A DNA stretch of 64,000 nucleotides from Promicromonospora sukumoe 327MFSha3.1 (GTDB taxonomy: Bacteria > Actinomycetota > Actinomycetes > Actinomycetales > Cellulomonadaceae): positions 62,001 through 126,000 of the forward strand of contig NZ_ARQM01000013.1 of assembly GCF_000385135.1 (NCBI RefSeq). Direction: 5' to 3'. Shown piece by piece: positions 9,162 through 17,323 of this stretch (the first letter of the stretch is position 1; every line of letters begins with the position of its first letter). The translations under genes and the position numbers were made by a program. The notes under the pieces are model-generated. The model saw only the letters and a list, made by a program, of their open reading frames with translations, searched no databases and was not told the origin of the DNA.

Positions 9162-10447
9162 GCGCCCGCTATCTCGCCCTCGACGGCCTCGACGAAGGCC
9201 GCCGCGGCGTCGGGCACGCGCTTCTGGCCGAGCGTGACCTCCTCGAGCTCGCGGATCATGAGGTCGCGCCAGCTGCCCGACCCGGCCGGCGCCTCGAACC
9301 GCGGGCGCTGCTCCGTCCCGGCGATCTCGCGGGTGATGGCGATGACCTTCTGCTCGTCGGGCGTGGCGTCGGGCTCGTACGCGTCGAGCAGCTCCGCGTT
9401 GGGCGGCGCGCCCGCCGACAGGCCGACCAGGCTGAGCAGCTCGGGCGAGTTGAGGTTGAAGCTCATCAGCGCGGCCGCCGCCGCCACCCGGTCGTCCGGC
9501 ACGCCCGAGTACATGGCGAACCGGCTGTAGTAGGTGAAGTGGTAGCCCGCCGCGGCGTCCTCGGCGGCCGGCACGTCGCGCTGGTCGAAGACGTAGTCGG
9601 GGAACGCCTGGGCGTCGTCGACGATGTGGTTGGAGTTGGCGAAGGTGAGCAGCACCTTGTCACCCACCGAGGACCAGGACGGCTCGATGCCGTCCTGCTC
9701 GCTCACGCTCGTCGTCGCGCCCGCCAGCCGCAGCTTCTCCCACCAGTCGATCCAGGCGGCGACGCCGTCCACGCTCGCCCCGAGCCTGCCGTCCTCGGTC
9801 CACAGGTCCTCGCCGCGCTGGCGCAGGAACGACTCGAAGGGCATGTCGTGGTACGGGCCGTAGGTGGTGCCCTTGCGGCCTCCGGCGTTGTCCTTCGCGT
9901 AGTCGACGAGCAGCTCCGCCAGGCTGTCCCAGGAGAGCTCGTCGGGCAGCGAGACCCCGTCCTCCTCCTGGAACGTGGTGTTCCAGCGCACCACCGGGCT
10001 GAAGATCGACTTGGGCAGCGTGTTGAGCTCCCCGCCGAGCTTGAAGGTCTCGACCTGGTCCGCGCCGAACGCGGCGAGGTCCAGGCCCTCGACGCCGTCG
10101 AGGTCGCGGTACAGCCCCGCGTCGCGGTAGGTCAGCACGGCGGGCGACGGGATCCAGAAGACGTCGGGCACGTCGCGCGCCGCCATCTGCGTGGTCATGC
10201 GCTCCTGGTAGGCGTCGTAGTCGCCGAACTCCGGCGCGACCTTGATCTCAGGGTTGTCCGCGGTGAACGCGTCGAGCGCCGCCAAATAGGCGCGCTGCCG
10301 GTCGGAGCCGCCCCACCAGGCGAAGCGGACCGAGTCGCCGCCTCCGGAGGAGCCGCCCGACGAGCAGCCGGCGAGGGACATGGCGGCGACCGAGAGCGCC
10401 CCCATCCCCGTCCACGTGAGGAACGACCGGCGAGTGAGGTCTGACAT
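9158..10447 (-). CDS. Sugar ABC transporter substrate-binding lipoprotein
   Basis: 429 residues. The N-terminus has a twin-arginine pattern (TRRSFLTWTG), a hydrophobic stretch and a lipobox ending LAGC, so it is a surface lipoprotein, possibly Tat-exported. The mature part starts with a Ser/Gly linker, then VRFAWWGGSDRQRAYLAALDAFTADNPEIKV, typical of SBP_bac_1 (family 1) proteins. It is first of the three transport genes and lies 55 bases after the hydroxyacid dehydrogenase. CUT1 binding proteins usually take oligosaccharides; specificity cannot be read here. Confidence 0.92.
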   Translation of the reverse strand: MSDLTRRSFLTWTGMGALSVAAMSLAGCSSGGSSGGGDSVRFAWWGGSDRQRAYLAALDAFTADNPEIKVAPEFGDYDAYQERMTTQMAARDVPDVFWIPSPAVLTYRDAGLYRDLDGVEGLDLAAFGADQVETFKLGGELNTLPKSIFSPVVRWNTTFQEEDGVSLPDELSWDSLAELLVDYAKDNAGGRKGTTYGPYHDMPFESFLRQRGEDLWTEDGRLGASVDGVAAWIDWWEKLRLAGATTSVSEQDGIEPSWSSVGDKVLLTFANSNHIVDDAQAFPDYVFDQRDVPAAEDAAAGYHFTYYSRFAMYSGVPDDRVAAAAALMSFNLNSPELLSLVGLSAGAPPNAELLDAYEPDATPDEQKVIAITREIAGTEQRPRFEAPAGSGSWRDLMIRELEEVTLGQKRVPDAAAAFVEAVEGEIAGA

Positions 10448-10502
10448 GGTGTCCTTCTTTCAGTACGTCGTTGTACGGAGTGGTGTGCCGGGACCGGCGG
10501 TG

Positions 10503-11453
10503 TCAGGGCAGGCGCCCGACGTCGACGACGTTGCGCAGCGGGCGCCGCGCGAGCCATCGGTCCAGGTTGTCGAGGAAGATCGCCGTGCCGCGGTCCGCGG
10601 TGGCGGCCGTCGTGGCCCCGTTGTGCGGGGTGACGACGGTGCGGGGCAGGTCCCACACGGGTGACTCGGGCGGCAGCGGTTCGGTCGCGTGGGCGTCCAG
10701 GCCCGCCCCGGCGATCACGCCGTCGCGGACGGCGGTGACCAGGTCGGCCTCGCGCACGATCCCGCCCCGCGAGACCACCACGAGGTGCCCCTGGGGGCCC
10801 AGTGCGCGCAGCGTCCGCGGGCCGATCGCGCCCGCCGTCTCGTCGGTGAGCGGCGCCGCCACGACCAGGAAGTCGCTGACCGCGGCCAGCTCGTCGACCG
10901 CGTCCGGGGGCAGCATGCGGTCCACCGGGTCGCCGGGATCGGCGGGACGACGGCGCAGGCCCACCACGCGCATGCCGAACGCCCGCGCCCGCACCGCGAA
11001 CTCGCGCCCGACGTTGCCGTAGCCGTAGATGCCGACCGTGCGGCCGTGCAGCTCGTCGTGCGTGAACCGCTCCCAGCGGTGCGCCCGCTGAGCCTCGCCC
11101 CAGCGCAGCGCCTCGCGGCTGAGCATCAGCATGAGCATGAGCGCCTGCTCGGCGAGCGGGATCGCCCCGTTGCCCGCGGACGACGTGACTGTCACCCGGC
11201 CCGCATCGGTGGTTGCCCGACGGCGCAGCGCGGGCCCGACGTCGGACTCGACGCCCGCGGCCCACGAGTGCACCCAGGCCAGGTGCGGCATGGCCGCGAC
11301 CTCGGCGTCGGTGAGCCGGCCCGTCGCGACGGTCGCGGCGCGCAGCGCGTCGGCGTCGTCCGCGGTGGCGACGACGACGTCGGGGTGCGCGGCGCGCACC
11401 TGCTCCACGACCCGCTCGGCCTGGCCGCCCCGGACCACCACGACCTCAGGCAC
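10503..11453 (-). CDS. D-2-hydroxyacid dehydrogenase family protein
   Basis: 316 residues. The NAD-binding Rossmann domain sits in the middle (TVGIYGYGNVGREFAVRARAFGM), with the family's later signatures LVVVSRGGIVREADLV and a C-terminal TPHNGAT where the catalytic His lies. It would interconvert a 2-oxoacid and its D-hydroxyacid using NAD(P)H. Its start overlaps the end of the upstream GHL6 gene by eight bases, so it is translated with that gene. With a reductase and a hydroxypyruvate isomerase nearby, it could work on hydroxypyruvate- or glyoxylate-type acids; that is an inference from neighbours. Confidence 0.85.
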   Translation of the reverse strand: MPEVVVVRGGQAERVVEQVRAAHPDVVVATADDADALRAATVATGRLTDAEVAAMPHLAWVHSWAAGVESDVGPALRRRATTDAGRVTVTSSAGNGAIPLAEQALMLMLMLSREALRWGEAQRAHRWERFTHDELHGRTVGIYGYGNVGREFAVRARAFGMRVVGLRRRPADPGDPVDRMLPPDAVDELAAVSDFLVVAAPLTDETAGAIGPRTLRALGPQGHLVVVSRGGIVREADLVTAVRDGVIAGAGLDAHATEPLPPESPVWDLPRTVVTPHNGATTAATADRGTAIFLDNLDRWLARRPLRNVVDVGRLP

Positions 11454-13557
11454 GGGATCCCCCCTCGCTCGCCGGGCCGTCGCCGGTGGCCGCGCCGCCC
11501 TCAGTCCCCGGGCCGCCGTCCGCGATCACGACCACCTCGAGCCCGGCCACCGTGGGGACCCGGACCAGCAGGTCGGCGCCGTCGTCCGCCACCGTGGCCT
11601 CGCCCGCGAGCGCCCGTGCGGGGCGGCCCGCGAGCCCGGTCGCGCGCAGCACGACGTCGTGCACGGGAACCGCCGGGCCGTACCCGTTGCCGCGCTGGCC
11701 GGAGTGGTTGAGCAGGTGCACCACGAGCCCCGCCGCCGAGCGTCCGACGACCACCTCGACCTGCTCGGGCGCCTCGACGACGACCGGTAGCCGGCCACCC
11801 GGCCGGTCGCGGAGCCGTTCGACGACGAGGTCGACCGCGACGTCGCGCAGCCGGGTCAGCCGGGTGTCCTGGTAGGCCGTGCCCACCACCCAGGGGAGCT
11901 GGACCACGGTGCCGGCGCCGTGCCGGCGTTCCCCGCAGACGGGCTCGGTGCCCGGCACGTGGCCGTAGGCCTTCTCCGGCGGGCCGTACGGGGCGTGCTC
12001 GACGAGGCGGTACCGGGCCGCGGCGTCCGCCCGCCAGGTCACCCGGTGGTGGCGGCCGTGCCGCGGCACCAGCAGGGCACCCTCGACCGAGGAGGCGTCG
12101 TCGAGCTGGACGTAGCTCGACTTCAGCAGGTCGCGGTCGGTGTCGACGGCGGTCTGGGCCAGCGCCGGGAACCACTCGACCACCGACCCGTCGGCCCTGA
12201 TGCCGCTGCGGCCGGTGGCCACGATCGAGCCGCCGTCCCGGACGAACCGGTCGAGGGCGGCGACGGCGTCGTCGGACAGGGAGGGCAGGTCGGGCAGCAC
12301 GAGCACCCGGAAGCGCTCGGGCAGGGCCACGGACCCCAGCGCCGCGGCGGGCACGACGTCGAAGGGCACGTGTCGCTCGACCAGGCCGGCCAGCAGCCCC
12401 CGGTGCTCGGCGGTGCCGGTGCCGTACCGGCCGTCGTCGTCCAGCGGGTCGGGCCGGACGAGACCCACCTCGGCCGCGGGCGCGAGCCCGGTGTAGTCGA
12501 GCCGGTGGTCGCGGTGGAACCGCGTGACCTCGGCGGCGGCGGACAGGCCGCCGTAGGCGATCTTCCCGGTGGGTCCCATGATGTAGGTCGACGGGTTGGC
12601 ACCGCGCGAGATCGCCTGGGCGAGGTACTGGCCGAGCATCTCGGGCTGCTCGTCGGCGAGCCGGTACGGCATGTCCCAGAACGCGACGGCGTTGACCAGC
12701 ACGGGCTTGCCGGGGCGGGCCGACCGCAGCGCGCTGACCGCCTCGCCGGTGGCGTACGGCCACAGGGTGCGCCCGATCGCGTTGTTCGCCTCGTGGAACA
12801 GCACGTCGGCCGCCGTGCCGAGGATGAGCCCGGCGTCGGGGCGGAGCGCGGCGATGTGGGCCCGGACCCGGGCGGTGAGCGCCTCGATCGTGGCGGCCGC
12901 GTACCCGCGCCACTGCCGGTAGCCCTGGTCGCCCGCCCGGTCGGGCAGGCGGTCGAGCCCGGTGTGCTCCCGGAAGCCCGTGACGCACGCGGCGCAGTGG
13001 CACACGCCGTGCACGCGGCCGGCGTAGTCCACCTCGTTGAAGCCGAACCAGTTGAAGAAGAACCCGTCCACGTCGTAGCGGCCCAGCACCTCGTCGAGCA
13101 CGTCGAAGAGGCGTTCCTGCTGGTAGCCCGCGCTGGGGCAGACGCTGACGAGCCCCTCGAACTCCTGGCGCGCGCCCGACGGGGAGACGTAGAGCCACTC
13201 CGGGTGCGCGTCGGCGATCGCGGGCGCGACCTTCGAGAAGTCCATCCGCGCGAGCAGCCGCACGCCCCGGCGCCGGGCGGCGGCCAGCGCGTCCCCGACG
13301 AGGTCGCCGCTCGCCCGCCCGGCCAGGTACGGGTTGGCGGTCTGGAAGTCGAGCCGGGTCGGGTAGTGGGAGAGGATGCCGCCCACGTTGAGCAGCCACA
13401 CGTTCGCGCCGTGCTCCTCGACGGCGTCCAGCGTGCGCTCGACGTCGAGGTCCGCGTCGATCTCGCGGAGGTTGGTCTGGAACACCCCGAACGGCTGGTC
13501 CCACCAGCCAGAACGCACCTGCTCGCCGGTGCCCGGGCGCTGGGTGGTCAGGCTCAT
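11446..13557 (-). CDS. GHL6-type glycosyl hydrolase-like protein (paralogue B)
   Basis: 703 residues, same plan as the product of 5135-7312 but clearly diverged. The barrel shows WLLNVGGILSHYPTRLDFQ, GVRLLARMDFSKV, PEWLYVSPSG, and YDVDGFFFNWFGFNEVDY. A CHCAACVTGF segment with paired Cys/His residues follows, of the kind that could bind metal. The second domain repeats the trimerisation-like fold (FRVLVLPDLPSLSDDAV; GGSIVATGRSG). No signal peptide. The start overlaps the reductase stop by four bases. Two paralogous intracellular hydrolase-like enzymes in one operon suggest different linkages or successive steps on one imported glycan. Confidence 0.78.
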   Translation of the reverse strand: MSLTTQRPGTGEQVRSGWWDQPFGVFQTNLREIDADLDVERTLDAVEEHGANVWLLNVGGILSHYPTRLDFQTANPYLAGRASGDLVGDALAAARRRGVRLLARMDFSKVAPAIADAHPEWLYVSPSGARQEFEGLVSVCPSAGYQQERLFDVLDEVLGRYDVDGFFFNWFGFNEVDYAGRVHGVCHCAACVTGFREHTGLDRLPDRAGDQGYRQWRGYAAATIEALTARVRAHIAALRPDAGLILGTAADVLFHEANNAIGRTLWPYATGEAVSALRSARPGKPVLVNAVAFWDMPYRLADEQPEMLGQYLAQAISRGANPSTYIMGPTGKIAYGGLSAAAEVTRFHRDHRLDYTGLAPAAEVGLVRPDPLDDDGRYGTGTAEHRGLLAGLVERHVPFDVVPAAALGSVALPERFRVLVLPDLPSLSDDAVAALDRFVRDGGSIVATGRSGIRADGSVVEWFPALAQTAVDTDRDLLKSSYVQLDDASSVEGALLVPRHGRHHRVTWRADAAARYRLVEHAPYGPPEKAYGHVPGTEPVCGERRHGAGTVVQLPWVVGTAYQDTRLTRLRDVAVDLVVERLRDRPGGRLPVVVEAPEQVEVVVGRSAAGLVVHLLNHSGQRGNGYGPAVPVHDVVLRATGLAGRPARALAGEATVADDGADLLVRVPTVAGLEVVVIADGGPGTEGGAATGDGPASEGGSRA

Positions 13558-14438
13558 CGGTCCACCGCCCCGTTCAGCTCGCGGGCCAGGGCCACCAGCG
13601 CCGAGTGGTCGAGGCCGCCGTCCCCGCGGAGCACGAGCGACTGGACCAGCCGCCCGACGACGGCCGTCACGGGGAGCACCGCCCCGCGTGCCCTGGCGGC
13701 GTCCTCGACGATGCCCAGGTCCTTGTGGTGCAGCGCCACGCGGAAGCCCGGCTCGAAGTCGCCGGCCAGCACGCCGTCGGCCTTGCGGTCGATGACGGTG
13801 CTGCCGCCGAGCCCGCGGGCGATCACGGACAGGGCCGTGGCGACGTCGGCGTCGTGGGCCTCCAGGAACACGACGGCCTCGGCGAGCGCCTGGAGGTGCG
13901 TGGCGACGACGAGCTGGTTGGCGGCCTTGACCACCTGCCCGCCGCCCGCGTCGCCGACGCGCACGACGGTGGTGCCCATGGCCCCGAGCAGCTCGCGCCA
14001 CCGCTCGAACGCCGCGACCGGCCCGCCGACCATGATCGAGAGCGTGCCCTCGCGCGCCCCGGCCTCCCCGCCGGAGACGGGCGCGTCGAGCGTGTCGTGG
14101 CCCGCCGCGGCGAACCGCTCCGCGATCTCGCGCGCGGCGCCGGGCTCGATGGTGCTCATGTCGATGTAGGCGCCGGCCGGCGCGAGGTGCTCGAGCACAC
14201 CGTCCGGCCCGAGCGCGACGGCCCGGACGTCCGGGGTGTCGGGGAGCATCGTGATGACGACGTCGGCGCCCCGGACCGCCTCCGGCACGCTCGCCACGAC
14301 CGGTACCCCGAGCCCGGCCGCGGTCGCGCGGCCCGCGCCGCCCCGGCTGAACGCCCGCACCTCGTGCCCGGCGCGGACGAGGTTGGCCGCCATCGGCCGC
14401 CCCATGACGCCCAGCCCGACAAAGCCCACGACTGCCAT
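13554..14438 (-). CDS. NAD(P)-dependent oxidoreductase, 3-hydroxyisobutyrate dehydrogenase/tartronate semialdehyde reductase family
   Basis: 294 residues. Starts with the Rossmann signature VGFVGLGVMGRPMAANLVRAGH. The family substrate-binding motif is present as LDAPVSGGEAGAREGTLSIMVGG, and the catalytic-lysine region as GGGQVVKAANQLVV. The C-terminal helical domain contains LHHKDLGIVEDAA. It is the first gene of the seven-gene minus-strand operon. The family reduces tartronate semialdehyde or related beta-hydroxyacids; the divergent hydroxypyruvate isomerase-like gene supports that reading. Confidence 0.88.
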   Translation of the reverse strand: MAVVGFVGLGVMGRPMAANLVRAGHEVRAFSRGGAGRATAAGLGVPVVASVPEAVRGADVVITMLPDTPDVRAVALGPDGVLEHLAPAGAYIDMSTIEPGAAREIAERFAAAGHDTLDAPVSGGEAGAREGTLSIMVGGPVAAFERWRELLGAMGTTVVRVGDAGGGQVVKAANQLVVATHLQALAEAVVFLEAHDADVATALSVIARGLGGSTVIDRKADGVLAGDFEPGFRVALHHKDLGIVEDAARARGAVLPVTAVVGRLVQSLVLRGDGGLDHSALVALARELNGAVDR

Positions 14439-14459
14439 ATGACCGAACTCCCTCGTTCG

Positions 14460-14533
14460 ATGATCTAACGATTGATCATGTCGATCCTGCTTGCCGATCA
14501 ACCCTGGCCTGAGGAAGGGTATTTCGATATACC
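14460..14533. promoter_or_regulatory. Two LacI-style operators in the divergent control region
   Basis: Site 1 is ATGATC-8-GATCAT (14460-14479) with CG at its exact centre; 16 of 20 positions are symmetric. Site 2 is GGTATTTCGATATACC (14518-14533), again with central CG and 14 of 16 symmetric. A central CG in a 16-20 bp palindrome is the hallmark of LacI-family operators. They lie between the reductase start (14438) and the isomerase start (14568), so both directions could be repressed together. Confidence 0.6.
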
Positions 14534-14567
14534 TGTCACGGTCAATGCCCCGAGATCGGAGAGCTCG

Positions 14568-15350
14568 ATGCCCAGGTTCGCCGCCAACGTCTCCCTCCTG
14601 TTCAGCGAGGTGCCGCTGCCGGAGCGGTTCGCCCGCGCCCGTGCCGCCGGGTTCGAGGCGGTGGAGTGCTGGTGGCCGTTCGCCGACCCGGACCCGTCGG
14701 CCGCCCAGGTGGCGGCCTTCGTCAGCGCGCTGGAGGCCGCCGACGTGCGGCTGACCGGGATCAACCTGTTCGCCGGGGACATGCCCGCCGGCGAGCGCGG
14801 CGTCGTCTCCCACCCCGGCCGCGCCGCGGAGCTGGCGGCGAACCTCGCAGTCGTCCGGACCGTCGTCGAGGCGACCGGCTGCGCGCGGGTCAACGCGCTC
14901 TACGGGCAGCGCCTGCCCGGCGTCCCGGCCGCGGTCCAGGACGAGACGGCCACGCTCAAACTGCGCCGCGCGGTGGACACGCTCGGCGAGGTCGGCGCGA
15001 CGGTGCTGGTCGAGCCGCTGACCGACGGCGAGAACGGGGACTACCCGGTGCGCACCCTGGAGGACGCGCTGGCCGTGACCGACCGCGTAGGCGCCGGCGC
15101 CGCCGTCCTCTTCGACGCCTACCACCTGCACAACAACGGCGCGGACGTGGTGGCGGACGTCGCGCGGGTGATCGACGCCGTCGGGCACGTCCAGGTGGCC
15201 GACTCCCCCGGCCGCGGCGAGCCGGGCACGGGCGCGATCGACTTCGTGTCCTTCTTCCGCACGCTGGACGCGGTGGGCTACACGGGCTGGGTGGGCTGCG
15301 AGTACCGCCCCACGGCCCGGACGGAGGAGACCCTCGCCTGGCTCCCGTGA
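14568..15350 (+). CDS. Hydroxypyruvate isomerase family (Hyi/OtnI-like) sugar isomerase
   Basis: 260 residues of the AP-endonuclease-2 TIM-barrel type. Motifs include FAANVSLLFSEVPLPERFARARAAGFEAVE, INLFAGDMPAGERG, the metal-site glutamate in VLVEPLTDGENGDYP, DAYHLHNNG, and HVQVADSPGRGEPGTG close to the catalytic end. The family converts hydroxypyruvate to tartronate semialdehyde, or 2-oxo-tetronates to 3-oxo forms. It diverges from a tartronate-semialdehyde-reductase-like gene, which would use its product. Start at 14568 was chosen because homologous proteins begin with MPRFAAN-like sequence; an upstream frame extension would cross the operators. Confidence 0.87.
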   Translation: MPRFAANVSLLFSEVPLPERFARARAAGFEAVECWWPFADPDPSAAQVAAFVSALEAADVRLTGINLFAGDMPAGERGVVSHPGRAAELAANLAVVRTVVEATGCARVNALYGQRLPGVPAAVQDETATLKLRRAVDTLGEVGATVLVEPLTDGENGDYPVRTLEDALAVTDRVGAGAAVLFDAYHLHNNGADVVADVARVIDAVGHVQVADSPGRGEPGTGAIDFVSFFRTLDAVGYTGWVGCEYRPTARTEETLAWLP

Positions 15351-15378
15351 CCGGTCCCCTGGCCCGCCGAGAGGCGGG

Positions 15379-16683
15379 TCAGGTGGCCGGCAGGGCCGCC
15401 GCCTTGGACTCCAGGACCGTCCGTTCCGCGGTGTTGCCGCAGAGCTCGGCCGCCCGGAGGTACTCGCCGCGGGCCTCCGCGGTGCGGCCGAGCCGGGACA
15501 GCAGCTCGCCGCGCACGCCGGGCAGCAGGTGCGACCCGGCCAGGACGCCCTGCTCGACGAGCCCGTCCACGACGCGTAGCCCGAGGTCGGGCCCGTGCGC
15601 CATCGCCACGGCCACGGCCCGGTTCAGGTCGACGACCGGCGAGGGCGCGATGCGGCCGAGCGCCTCGTAGAGCAGCACGATCCGCTCCCAGTCGGTCTCC
15701 GGCACGGACCGGGCCACCGCGTGGCACTCCGCGATCCCCGCCTGGAGCGCGTACGCACCCATCCCCTCGGGCCCGACGGCGCGGCGCAGCGCCGCCCGGC
15801 CGCGGGTGATCGCCGCGCGGTCCCAGCGCCGCCGGTCCTGGTCCTCCAGCAGGATCGGCTCCCCGGACGGCCCCGTCCGGGCCGGGAACCGGGCGGAGGT
15901 CAGCTCCAGCAGCGCGAGCAGCCCGAACGTCTCGGGCTCCGGGGCGAGCCGGGTGAGCACGCGGGTCAGGCGCACGGCCTCGCGCGCCAGGTCGTGCCGG
16001 ATCCAGTCCTCGCCCGACGTCGCGGACGAGCCCTCCGTGAAGATCACGTACAGCACGCCCCGCACCGACGAGAGCCGGGCGGCCCGGTCGGCGCCGTCGG
16101 GCACCTCGAACGGGACCTGCGCCGCGGCGATCGTCTTCTTGGCGCGCGTGATGCGCGCCTGGACCGTCGCGACCGGCACGAGGAACGCGCGGGCGATCTC
16201 GTCGCTGGTCAGGCCGCCCACCACGCGCAGGGTCAGCGCGATGCGCGCCTCCCGCGACAGCACGGGGTGGCACGAGACGAACATGAGGGCGAGCACGTCG
16301 TCGTCGATCCGCTCGGGGTCGAGCAGGGCCGGCTCGGCGCCCGGGTCGCCCGCGCCGGCGCCAGGCCCGGGCGCCGTCGGGCCGCCCACCGCGACCTCGC
16401 CCTCGGCGAGGCCGTGGGCGAGCGCCGCGTAGCGCTCGTCCCGCCCGGACCGACGGCGGTAGGCGTCGATCGCCCGGCGCCGGGCCGTCGCGATGAGCCA
16501 GGCCGCGGGGTCCCGCGGCGTTCCGTCGCGCGGCCAGGAGACGAGCGCCTCCGCGAGCGCCTCCTGGGCCACGTCCTCCGCGAGCTCGAAGTCGCGCGTG
16601 TAGCGGGTCAGGGCGCCGACGATGCGCGCCGACTCGATCCGCCAGACCGCCTCGACGGCCCGCCGTGCCGCGTCGTCGTCCAT
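15379..16683 (-). CDS. ECF RNA polymerase sigma factor, ECF42 type with C-terminal extension
   Basis: 434 residues. Sigma region 2 is at the start (RIVGALTRYTRDFELAEDVAQEALAEALVSW; AWLIATARRRAIDAYRR). Region 4 follows (LTLRVVGGLTSDEIARAFLVPVATVQARITRAKK). About 240 residues then form a helical TPR/DUF6596-like extension with SPVVDLNRAVAVA and an end of LCGNTAERTVLESKAAAL. That extension and the YCII-type gene just upstream are diagnostic of group ECF42, where the extension controls activity in place of an anti-sigma factor. It lies 37 bases after the YCII gene and is probably cotranscribed with it. Confidence 0.9.
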   Translation of the reverse strand: MDDDAARRAVEAVWRIESARIVGALTRYTRDFELAEDVAQEALAEALVSWPRDGTPRDPAAWLIATARRRAIDAYRRRSGRDERYAALAHGLAEGEVAVGGPTAPGPGAGAGDPGAEPALLDPERIDDDVLALMFVSCHPVLSREARIALTLRVVGGLTSDEIARAFLVPVATVQARITRAKKTIAAAQVPFEVPDGADRAARLSSVRGVLYVIFTEGSSATSGEDWIRHDLAREAVRLTRVLTRLAPEPETFGLLALLELTSARFPARTGPSGEPILLEDQDRRRWDRAAITRGRAALRRAVGPEGMGAYALQAGIAECHAVARSVPETDWERIVLLYEALGRIAPSPVVDLNRAVAVAMAHGPDLGLRVVDGLVEQGVLAGSHLLPGVRGELLSRLGRTAEARGEYLRAAELCGNTAERTVLESKAAALPAT

Positions 16684-16720
16684 CCCTGCTCCCTCCCCGC
16701 CCCTTCGCTACCGGTCCGGC

Positions 16721-17143
16721 TCAGAGCTGGCCGGTGGACTCGCGCCAGGCCCGCTCCTTCTGGATGTGCTCGTTGTCCTGCGGGAACTGGTCGAGCTCGG
16801 TGACCTTGCGGATCTCCGCCTTGCTGCCCGGCCCGGCCAGCGGCGCGCGCTTGGCCCACTCGACGGCCTCCTCCTTGGAGGCCACCTCCAGGATCCAGAA
16901 GCCGTTGAACAGCTCCTTGGTCTCGCCGTAGGGCCCGTCGGTCACCACGGGCGCCTCGGTCGAGTAGTCGACGACGACGGAGTCGGCGGCATCCTCGAGG
17001 CCCTCGCCGGCCACCAGCACGCCGGCCTTGATCATCTCCTCGTTGAACGCGCCCATGTCGTTCATGATCTTCTCGAAGTCCATGTTCTGGTAGGCGGTCA
17101 CGGTCTCGTCGGTCGCTCGCATGATGAGCATGTACTTCGACAT
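16721..17143 (-). CDS. YCII/DGPF-domain protein partner of the ECF42 sigma factor
   Basis: 140 residues. The YCII-related fold is seen in KYMLIMRATDETVTAYQNMD, AGVLVAGEGLEDA, and the DGPYGETKELFNGFWILEV motif that gives DGPF proteins their name. Its biochemical role is not known; DGPF genes sit beside ECF42 sigma genes very often and are their usual target. The ATG at 17143 has GGGAG upstream. It is the first gene of the two-gene unit and follows a matching promoter at 17198-17224. Confidence 0.9.
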   Translation of the reverse strand: MSKYMLIMRATDETVTAYQNMDFEKIMNDMGAFNEEMIKAGVLVAGEGLEDAADSVVVDYSTEAPVVTDGPYGETKELFNGFWILEVASKEEAVEWAKRAPLAGPGSKAEIRKVTELDQFPQDNEHIQKERAWRESTGQL

Positions 17144-17197
17144 GGGTTCTTCTCCCTCGTGGTTTTCCGGTCCCTGGTGGGACCTTCTCATCCACAG

Positions 17198-17224
17198 GTC
17201 GAACGGGAAACAGACAGATCGACA
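17198..17224 (-). promoter_or_regulatory. Candidate ECF42-dependent promoter
   Basis: Reading the minus strand, TGTCGA (17224-17219) is followed after exactly 17 bases by CGAC (17201-17198), about 55 bases before the YCII ATG. TGTCGA with a CGAC/CGTC -10 is, as I recall, the element reported for ECF42 targets. This implies autoregulation of the sigma/YCII unit. Confidence 0.6.
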
Positions 17225-17258
17225 CGGGCCGGGAATCAGTTTTGTGGAGCATGCGGAC

Positions 17259-17314
17259 GGGTTCCGCGCGTCACACAGATCCGGCTTGCCAGGCGCGCGG
17301 AACGTGCGGAACCC
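17259..17314 (+). promoter_or_regulatory. Overlapping inverted repeats in the leader of the GH15 gene
   Basis: GTTCCGCGCG (17261-17270) can pair with CGCGCGGAAC (17294-17303). The overlapping GGGTTCCGC (17259-17267) can instead pair with GCGGAACCC (17306-17314). The two pairings exclude each other, and the second reaches to within ten bases of the ATG at 17324. Confidence 0.4.
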
Positions 17315-17323
17315 TTGATCCTC

